A DNA stretch of 7,541 nt from an uncultured Ruminococcus sp. (GTDB taxonomy: Bacteria; Bacillota; Clostridia; Oscillospirales; Ruminococcaceae), in the NCBI GenBank assembly GCA_946612185.1, contig CAMOEP010000101.1:1-7541 (forward strand), read 5' to 3'. Within the stretch, counting starts at the first letter, position 1; every line of letters starts with the position of its first letter. A program made the position numbers and the translations under genes. The notes under the pieces were generated by a model, which was given only the letters and a program-made list of their open reading frames with translations, did no database searches and was not told the origin of the DNA. This document shows, piece by piece, positions 1 through 4,450 of this stretch.

Positions 1-730
1 CAGCGCACAGAAGCTTTATGATACACCCCTTATGTGCGGCGGCGGAAGCATTTCCGGCTATCTGCTGGGAAAAGATGCACAGGAGAAAATTGATGCGGCT
101 CTTTGCGCACTGGCTGACCCGGCGGCTTTTGCTGAGAAATACGGTCTTGCAGATACTCCTGTACTCCTTTACGCTATGGGCGACGGAAACCACTCACTGG
201 CTACTGCAAAGGAGTACTACGAGAACCTGAAAAAGCAGGGCGTTGCAGAAGGTCACCCGGCAAGATATGCGCTGGCTGAGATAGTGAACCTGCACAGCGA
301 TGCGCTGAAATTCGAGGCAATACACCGTCTTGTATACGATGTTGACTGCGATGACCTGCTGGCAAAAATGGCAGAGGCACTGGGGCTTTCAGACAGTGAA
401 GCGGAGCAGTATGTCATCATCACAAGAGAGGGCAGCGAGGAGAAGAAGTATATCCACAACACAAGCTCAAACCTTTCCGTCGGCTCTCTCCAGAATTTCC
501 TTGACGGCTATATCAAGACAAATGGCGGCAAGATAGACTATATCCACGGCACAGACAACGTTAAGGCGCTTGCCATGAAGCACTCAGGACTTGGATTTAT
601 ACTGCCGGATATGGACAAGTCACAGCTTTTCCCCACAGTGATAAAGGACGGCGCTCTGCCCAGAAAGACATTCTCTATGGGTCACGCTGATGACAAGAGA
701 TTCTATATTGAGGCAAGAAAAATAAAGTAA
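1..730 (+). CDS. DUF1015 family protein, C-terminal part (5' end outside window)
   Basis: This is an open frame with codons starting at base 2; 242 residues are visible and it ends at TAA 728-730. The true start lies left of the window, so the in-frame ATG at 32 is internal. The DUF1015 family is recognised from the segment MGDGNHSLATAK (about visible residues 59-70), followed by HPARYALAEIVNLHSDAL and FEAIHRLVYDV. The DGNH..ATA block is the family hallmark. The C-terminal half is soluble alpha/beta in character, with no signal peptide or membrane segment. Biochemical function is not established for the family; from memory, members often sit beside serA/serC serine-biosynthesis genes in Clostridia, which this window cannot confirm. 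GC-rich codon use suggests a resident chromosomal gene. A terminator follows 16 bp after the stop. Family assignment is fairly sure; function is unknown. Confidence 0.85.
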   Translation, partial: SAQKLYDTPLMCGGGSISGYLLGKDAQEKIDAALCALADPAAFAEKYGLADTPVLLYAMGDGNHSLATAKEYYENLKKQGVAEGHPARYALAEIVNLHSDALKFEAIHRLVYDVDCDDLLAKMAEALGLSDSEAEQYVIITREGSEEKKYIHNTSSNLSVGSLQNFLDGYIKTNGGKIDYIHGTDNVKALAMKHSGLGFILPDMDKSQLFPTVIKDGALPRKTFSMGHADDKRFYIEARKIK

Positions 731-734
731 ACGC

Positions 735-763
735 TTGACAACTCCCCCCGGAGATGCTATAAT
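735..763 (+). promoter_or_regulatory. Consensus sigma-A promoter, candidate CRISPR leader promoter
   Basis: TTGACA (735-740) and TATAAT (758-763) are both perfect consensus boxes separated by exactly 17 bp. Transcription would start near base 770 and run rightwards into the leader and array, with no gene in between. The -35 box begins only 4 bp after the upstream stop codon. The promoter is embedded in the left arm of the terminator at 747-806. A start near 770 would leave out the outer left arm, so this transcript could not form the full terminator. Confidence 0.8.
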
Positions 764-806
764 GAAAGTGCAGGCGGTATTTGTCTGCACTTCTCCGGGC
801 TTTTTT
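747..806 (+). terminator. Rho-independent terminator of the DUF1015 gene, overlapping a promoter
   Basis: The outer arms CCCGGAG (747-753) and CTCCGGG (793-799) enclose an inner 8-bp stem, AAGTGCAG (766-773) with CTGCACTT (785-792), which has an 11-nt loop. The outer right arm is followed by C and six T (801-806). A 12-nt bulge on the left side contains most of the TATAAT box. Transcripts coming from the upstream gene contain both arms. Transcripts starting near 770 lack the outer left arm and part of the inner one. Confidence 0.7.
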
Positions 807-1005
807 ACACCCCTTTGGGGGCTGAGAACAGCTAAGTGCGAATGTGCCCTTGAAGCAATGTTTTTTATCAGTATTATTTGCCGGTTCGCACAATGATTGT
901 GAATATTTAATTGATAGCTGTTTAATAATCTGTGAATTTTTTCGGTATATTTTATTAGGCACTCTATATATAGTGTGCAGAATGGAATTATTCACTACAT
1001 CTTGG
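764..1005 (+). promoter_or_regulatory. CRISPR leader region
   Basis: This is non-coding sequence between the promoter and the first repeat, becoming AT-rich from about 850. It lies on the side expected for a leader when the repeat is written with GAAAC at its 3' end and degenerate repeats lie at the far end. It holds a repeat-like hairpin (807-829), a 7-bp inverted pair GTGCGAA (837-843) / TTCGCAC (884-890), and an imperfect palindrome centred on TATATATA (960-975) about 30 bp before repeat 1. Short open frames here have no ribosome site or protein-like composition. The last bases before repeat 1 are ACTACATCTTGG-like. The leader role is inferred from position and polarity. Confidence 0.65.
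807..829 (+). repeat. Degenerate CRISPR-repeat-like hairpin inside the leader
   Basis: This 23-bp segment matches repeat positions 11-33: ACACCCCTT is identical, then GGGG, CTGA and AAC align after one missing A and one extra G. The CCCC/GGGG stem is kept with loop TTT. The first ten repeat bases (GTTGCAACTC) are absent. It lies 176 bp before repeat 1, just after the T-tract of the terminator. It may be a decayed repeat or a coincidental hairpin. Confidence 0.5.
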
Positions 1006-2021
1006 GTTGCAACTCACACCCCTTGCGGGGACTGAAACCACAGTCAGCCTCACATTCGTCGTTCTCGTACCAGGTTGCAACTCACACCCCTTGCGGGGAC
1101 TGAAACTTTTTCTTGTGATGTTCTTGACGGTCTTAGCGATCTGTTGCAACTCACACCCCTTGCGGGGACTGAAACGTTGTAAATTTCATCAGCCCTTGCT
1201 GCTTCTTCCTCTGGTTGCAACTCACACCCCTTGCGGGGACTGAAACTCTTTTTTTACTTTTTGTTCTTTCCGTTCTTCTTGTTGCAACTCACACCCCTTG
1301 CGGGGACTGAAACACTCTTATTCTTTTCTCTTTCTTGTTCATAAATGAAGTTGCAACTCACACCCCTTGCGGGGACTGAAACTTATCTGAGAAGAGGATA
1401 TTCATGTATGCAGAATCGGGTTGCAACTCACACCCCTTGTGGGGACTGAAACGATTCCAACGTAGTCTGTGTACTCGGTCTCACCGTTGCAACTCACACC
1501 CCTTGCGGGGACTGAAACCTGTTGGTAACAAGCAATCCGTTTAAAACTGAATTTGTTGCAACTCACACCCCTTGCGGGGACTGAAACAACGTTCCCTCTT
1601 TCATAGAGTGCCACAAAGGGGTTGCAACTCACACCCCTTGCGGGGACTGAAACTATGCCTCCTCATCTTCCTCATCCCAGTCGTCGAATGTTGCAACTCA
1701 CACCCCTTGCGGGGACTGAAACTGTAGTCGTACCAATACGACTTAAAGAACAAATCGTTGCAACTCACACCCCTTGCGGGGACTGAAACCCCTCTGAAAT
1801 GCATTAAATTCTGAAGGGTCATGTTGCAACTCACACCCCTTGCGGGGACTGAAACACCCCGATGGGGATTTTAAAGCCGCCGCCTTGCTGTTGCAACTCA
1901 CACCCCTTGTGGGGACTGAAACTCAATTACGGCTGTCAGCTTTTCCAGGTCAGAGGTTGCAACTCACACCCCTTGCGGGGACTGAAACCGGTAGGAAACA
2001 GCTTGCCACAGTACATACAAG

Positions 2022-2054
2022 GTTGCAACTCACGCCACTTGCGGGGACTGAAAC
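2022..2054 (+). repeat. Degenerate CRISPR repeat 16
   Basis: It differs from the consensus at two positions: A13 to G and C16 to A. The second change breaks one of the four G-C pairs of the hairpin, so crRNA processing at this unit may be weaker. Confidence 0.9.
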
Positions 2055-2754
2055 TCGTCTACATCGTTACAGTTGAACTTTTTCAGGTTGCAACTCACAC
2101 CCCTTGCGGGGACTGAAACAGATTTAATCACCATAGTTGGCTCAGTTCCATCAGGGTTGCAACTCACACCCCTTGTGGGGACTGAAACGCCTTGATAAAG
2201 TGTGTATCGTCCAGAGCGATTTGTTGCAACTCACACCCCTTGCGGGGACTGAAACATAATTGTTCATAATATAAACCTCCTTGAGATGTTGCAACTCACA
2301 CCCCTTGCGGGGACTGAAACAGCTGACAAAATGAATGTCAGACATCACCATTATAACGTTGCAACTCACACCCCTTGCGGGGACTGAAACTTTACGCCGT
2401 TCTCGGGAACCTGATAGGATTCGAGGTTGCAACTCACACCCCTTGCGGGGACTGAAACGGTGTTTGCTGCCGTTACAGCAGCTACTGCGAATGTTGCAAC
2501 TCACACCCCTTGCGGGGACTGAAACCTGTTCATAGATCGGATATCTTTCTCATGTGTAAGCCGTTGCAACTCACACCCCTTGCGGGGACTGAAACCTGAG
2601 AACACCGTCAACAATACCGAAACTGAGACGTTGCAACTCACACCCCTTGCGGGGACTGAAACGTTTTTTCTTGTTTGGTTCGTATAAATTGTAATATGTT
2701 GCAACTCACACCCCTTGTGGGGACTGAAACATCACAAGGATTCCATATAAATCC

Positions 2755-2787
2755 AGTACAACTCACACCCCTTGCGGGGACTGAAAC
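2755..2787 (+). repeat. Degenerate CRISPR repeat 27 with shortened spacer
   Basis: Repeat positions 5-33 are intact, but the first four bases (GTTG) are lost. In a 33-bp alignment the mismatches are at positions 1, 2 and 4. The spacer before it is only 24 nt (2731-2754) against 32-38 elsewhere. The simplest reading is a deletion of about 9-13 bp across the spacer-repeat junction. The hairpin and the 3' handle are intact. Confidence 0.85.
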
Positions 2788-2952
2788 CCACTGCCATTGC
2801 AAATGAATTTGACAGCATCGTTGCAACTCACACCCCTTGCGGGGACTGAAACTCCTCGTTGTATATAGCCATTGCTTCTTTGTCAGTTGCAACTCACACC
2901 CCTTGCGGGGACTGAAACTGTTAGAAGTCTTTTGTAATTTCGATTGATGAAC

Positions 2953-2960
2953 GTTGCAAC
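2953..2960 (+). repeat. Repeat stub GTTGCAAC, left direct repeat flanking the inserted block
   Basis: After a normal-length 34-nt spacer (2919-2952) the next repeat starts correctly with GTTGCAAC, then breaks off into unrelated sequence. The same octamer opens the intact repeat at 3806-3813 on the other side of the block. The octamer is a perfect palindrome. The pattern fits an 8-bp target-site duplication or recombination at the octamer. Confidence 0.75.
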
Positions 2961-2982
2961 CTTCAAATACATAATTTTCAAA

Positions 2983-2987
2983 GGAGG
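2983..2987 (+). promoter_or_regulatory. Strong ribosome binding site deciding the start of the array-embedded gene
   Basis: GGAGG within AAAGGAGGAA lies 7 nt before ATG 2995. The alternative in-frame ATGs at 2944 and 2947 have no such site, and their first codons would run through the repeat stub. Start 2995 is therefore preferred. Confidence 0.85.
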
Positions 2988-2994
2988 AATTATT

Positions 2995-3750
2995 ATGGAA
3001 AATAATTTTAGCAAAAAACCGCCTCGCAGGCTTAAACCGGGATGCAGTCCGTTAGGAGTTAAGCTGGAATATATAAGTCAGAAACAAGCAATCGATGATT
3101 ATAACGATACATATAATGCAATGGGTCTTCAGAAAGAGAGATTTATCATAGATGATGGATCTGTTTATCCACCATATACTGATAACAATGCATCATTCTC
3201 TGACGGATCTGAATCTGATCCAAAAAATAACATATTATGTGAGTTCCCTGCTGTATGTGATGATTATGATGATACTGATGTATTAAAGTATCCACTGAAA
3301 AAAATCGGTGATTACTATCATTTTCATGAAGGTTCAGCTCATGTAGCAGCAGTTGATATATCACGGCTTATGGCTGCCAATATTCAGCTTACAGAAATCG
3401 ATAAATTTGCAGACGGTCTTGCTATAACAAGTGCAATGTACAATGAACTCCTGAATACAAATATACCTGAAGAACGTATTATACGAACTTGTCTGTTTTC
3501 CGCTTTGTTTGCCCGTAAGATCGGTGCTTTCAAAGGCTTAATCGACAAAAATCGTCTTGTAATCGAGAGATTAGATGGCTCTTGTGGCATGAAGACCAAT
3601 GTATACATAAATAATTGCCCTACACTTCAACTTGACTACAATGTAATAAGAGATCATCTCGATCTTGTAATAAATTGGATCGATCCTGAAATATTAAAAT
3701 CCAATGAGGAATTTCTCGATACCATGGTAACACCTCTTGTCAGGCGATAA
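2995..3750 (+). CDS. Unknown protein of 251 aa encoded inside the CRISPR array
   Basis: I do not recognise a family. The protein begins MENNFSKKPPRRLKPG, a basic and proline-rich N-terminus (six K/R in the first 20 residues). Residues about 30-100 are acidic and low in hydrophobics (IIDDGS, SDGSESDP, CDDYDDTD), probably flexible. From about residue 100 to the end the sequence looks like a compact, mainly helical soluble domain (for example VDISRLMAANIQL, RTCLFSALFARKIGAFKGL, VIRDHLDLVINWIDPEIL). My count gives 38 D/E against 28 K/R, about -10 net. There is no signal peptide, membrane segment, zinc site or nuclease motif that I can see. Codons favour A/T third positions, unlike the C-rich gene at 4451. 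It lies in the same direction as the array, has a good ribosome site but no convincing promoter of its own, and is followed by a hairpin 5 bp after the stop. A role against or alongside CRISPR is possible only by position. Confidence 0.85.
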   Translation: MENNFSKKPPRRLKPGCSPLGVKLEYISQKQAIDDYNDTYNAMGLQKERFIIDDGSVYPPYTDNNASFSDGSESDPKNNILCEFPAVCDDYDDTDVLKYPLKKIGDYYHFHEGSAHVAAVDISRLMAANIQLTEIDKFADGLAITSAMYNELLNTNIPEERIIRTCLFSALFARKIGAFKGLIDKNRLVIERLDGSCGMKTNVYINNCPTLQLDYNVIRDHLDLVINWIDPEILKSNEEFLDTMVTPLVRR

Positions 3751-3755
3751 TAACA

Positions 3756-3790
3756 AAACGGATATAGTATGTATTATGCTATATCCGTTT
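3756..3790 (+). terminator. 12-bp perfect hairpin after the array-embedded gene
   Basis: AAACGGATATAG (3756-3767) pairs completely with CTATATCCGTTT (3779-3790) around an 11-nt loop. The arms end in AAA and TTT, so it could act weakly in both directions, but there is no long T-tract (TTT then CAG). It may stabilise the 3' end of the mRNA or partly stop transcription before array part 2. The remaining 15 bp to the next repeat hold no recognisable signal. Confidence 0.5.
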
Positions 3791-3805
3791 CAGCCTGTCG
3801 AAATA

Positions 3806-4303
3806 GTTGCAACTCACACCCCTTGCGGGGACTGAAACGGATTATTGTCCGCTCCACGATATACGTTTTGTGTTGCAACTCACACCCCTTGCGGGGACTG
3901 AAACTCAGCCCGGTTATGATGGTTCCTACACCAATTACGTTGCAACTCACACCCCTTGCGGGGACTGAAACCAGAAAGACTGAGCACCAGATTTCCACCA
4001 TCTGGTTGCAACTCACACCCCTTGCGGGGACTGAAACCATGTTATCTCCTCCACACCTCGCACAGTCGCTCGGTTGCAACTCACACCCCTTGCGGGGACT
4101 GAAACTCGTGGAGAATGTGACAACCTTGATACTGACCTGTTGCAACTCACACCCCTTGCGGGGACTGAAACGCATCCGCTGTACCGAAACAATTCTCAGA
4201 ATAAAATGTTGCAACTCACACCCCTTGTGGGGACTGAAACTGTCTTTTATCAGGAACATAGATATCCTTGATTACCGTTGCAACTCACACCCCTTGCGGG
4301 GAC
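3806..4303 (+). CRISPR. CRISPR array part 2: 8 repeats (last one truncated), 7 spacers
   Basis: It has the same 33-bp repeat and orientation as part 1. Repeats start at 3806, 3872, 3939, 4005, 4073, 4139, 4208 and 4277, and spacers are 33-36 nt. The repeat at 4208 has the TTGT loop variant also seen in part 1. The last repeat (4277-4303) keeps only its first 27 bases, through GGGGAC, and lacks TGAAAC. A decayed last repeat marks the trailer end and supports a leader on the left. No leader-like sequence precedes 3806, so this part most likely depends on transcription from part 1 or from within the inserted block. Confidence 0.98.
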
Positions 4304-4339
4304 AAAAAGAATGTCCTTTAAAAAGGACATTCTTTTTTT
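4304..4339 (+). terminator. Strong Rho-independent terminator at the array's trailer end
   Basis: AAAAAGAATGTCCTTT (4304-4319) and AAAGGACATTCTTTTT (4322-4337) are fully complementary, and seven T run from 4333 to 4339. It starts at the first base after the truncated last repeat, so it should set the 3' end of the pre-crRNA. With A-runs on the left arm it could also act on the opposite strand. Confidence 0.9.
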
Positions 4340-4350
4340 AATTTTTTCTG

Positions 4351-4379
4351 TTGACTTTGCACAGGAAATGTAGTATAAT
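4351..4379 (+). promoter_or_regulatory. Sigma-A promoter for the GGDEF/EAL gene
   Basis: TTGACT (4351-4356) and TATAAT (4374-4379) are separated by 17 bp, eleven of twelve consensus bases. Transcription should start near 4386, giving a 5' leader of about 65 nt. It lies just after the array terminator, so the downstream gene is insulated from the array. Confidence 0.8.
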
Positions 4380-4399
4380 TTATTTGTATATACCCGGAA

Positions 4400-4419
4400 T
4401 CTGTATTGCGTTATACAGA
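4400..4419 (+). promoter_or_regulatory. Dyad or hairpin in the 5' leader of the GGDEF/EAL gene
   Basis: TCTGTAT (4400-4406) and ATACAGA (4413-4419) form a perfect 7-bp inverted repeat with a 6-nt loop, 13-33 nt after the predicted start of transcription. It could be an operator or an mRNA hairpin. The leader is too short, and lacks the conserved features, for a c-di-GMP riboswitch. The ribosome site AAGGAG (4436-4441) lies downstream with 9 nt to the ATG. Confidence 0.4.
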
Positions 4420-4450
4420 ATAATTTCCCCCGTGTAAGGAGTACATCATT

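Larger units (their letters stand above)
1006..2960 (+). CRISPR. CRISPR array part 1: 29 repeats of 33 bp plus an 8-nt repeat stub, 29 spacers
   Basis: The repeat begins GTTGCAACTCAC, has a hairpin CCCC-TTGC-GGGG and ends ACTGAAAC. Repeats start at 1006, 1074, 1143, 1214, 1281, 1350, 1420, 1486, 1555, 1621, 1690, 1757, 1823, 1890, 1956, 2022, 2087, 2156, 2223, 2288, 2358, 2426, 2493, 2563, 2630, 2698, 2755, 2820 and 2886. A stub GTTGCAAC lies at 2953-2960. Spacers are 32-38 nt, except one of 24 nt (2731-2754) beside a damaged repeat. Most repeats are identical. Repeats at 1420, 1890, 2156 and 2698 carry the same loop change (TTGT), and those at 2022 and 2755 are degenerate. The 8 bases after the hairpin fit the 5' handle left by Cas6-type cleavage, as known for type I and III systems. 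No cas gene is in the window. I noticed no duplicate spacers. Confidence 0.99.
2961..3805 (+). mobile_element. 845-bp one-gene block interrupting the CRISPR array
   Basis: This block separates two stretches of the same array and carries one gene (2995-3750), its ribosome site and a 12-bp hairpin. It is flanked by direct copies of GTTGCAAC (2953-2960 and 3806-3813). It is more AT-rich than the flanking chromosomal genes. I see no terminal inverted repeats (left end CTTCAAATAC, right end CTGTCGAAATA) and no transposase or integrase, so it is not a self-mobile insertion sequence. It could be a passenger moved in trans or a product of recombination between arrays. Calling it mobile is inference from the flanking repeats. 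Confidence 0.5.

Noticed and set aside
844..1035. A 63-codon open frame in the leader and a 106-codon frame on the opposite strand (675-995).
   Set aside because: Neither has a ribosome site. One runs into repeat 1 and the other overlaps the DUF1015 gene end, the promoter and the terminator. Composition is not protein-like.
1007..2892. Several open frames of 60-160 codons on both strands across the arrays, with repeated motifs such as THPLRGLK or FSPRKGCELQ.
   Set aside because: They are translations of the CRISPR repeat. The 33-bp unit has no stop in some frames and the motifs recur with the repeat period. None has a ribosome site.
2944..2994. Upstream start codons (2944, 2947) adding up to 17 residues to the array-embedded gene.
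   Set aside because: The strong GGAGG site at 2983-2987 points to ATG 2995, and the extension would encode the repeat stub and the ribosome site itself.
2953..3813. An integron-type gene cassette with attC core sites.
   Set aside because: GTTGCAAC does not fit the GTTRRRY core, no attC-like paired sites are seen, and no integrase is present.
4038..4072. The complement of this spacer read as a ribosome site GGAGG followed by an ATG.
   Set aside because: The frame SDCARCGGDNM through the same bases is a better explanation (zinc ribbon), so the ribosome-site reading is probably chance.
1006..4303. A type VI-D (Cas13d) array, since this effector is known from Ruminococcus.
   Set aside because: As I recall them, Cas13d repeats are 36 bp with a longer stem and end in TTTGAAAC or TCTGAAAC-like tails. 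Here the repeat is 33 bp with a 4-bp stem and ACTGAAAC. No Cas13 gene is in the window, though exclusion by repeat alone is not absolute.
1006..4303. A pseudoknot between GCAA (repeat positions 4-7) and the loop TTGC (positions 18-21).
   Set aside because: The bases are complementary, but pairing all four bases of a tetraloop on a 4-bp stem is sterically unlikely, and nothing else supports it.
4380..4450. A c-di-GMP riboswitch upstream of the GGDEF/EAL gene.
   Set aside because: The leader is only about 65 nt and shows one short hairpin. The two-helix aptamer and its conserved joining segments are not seen.
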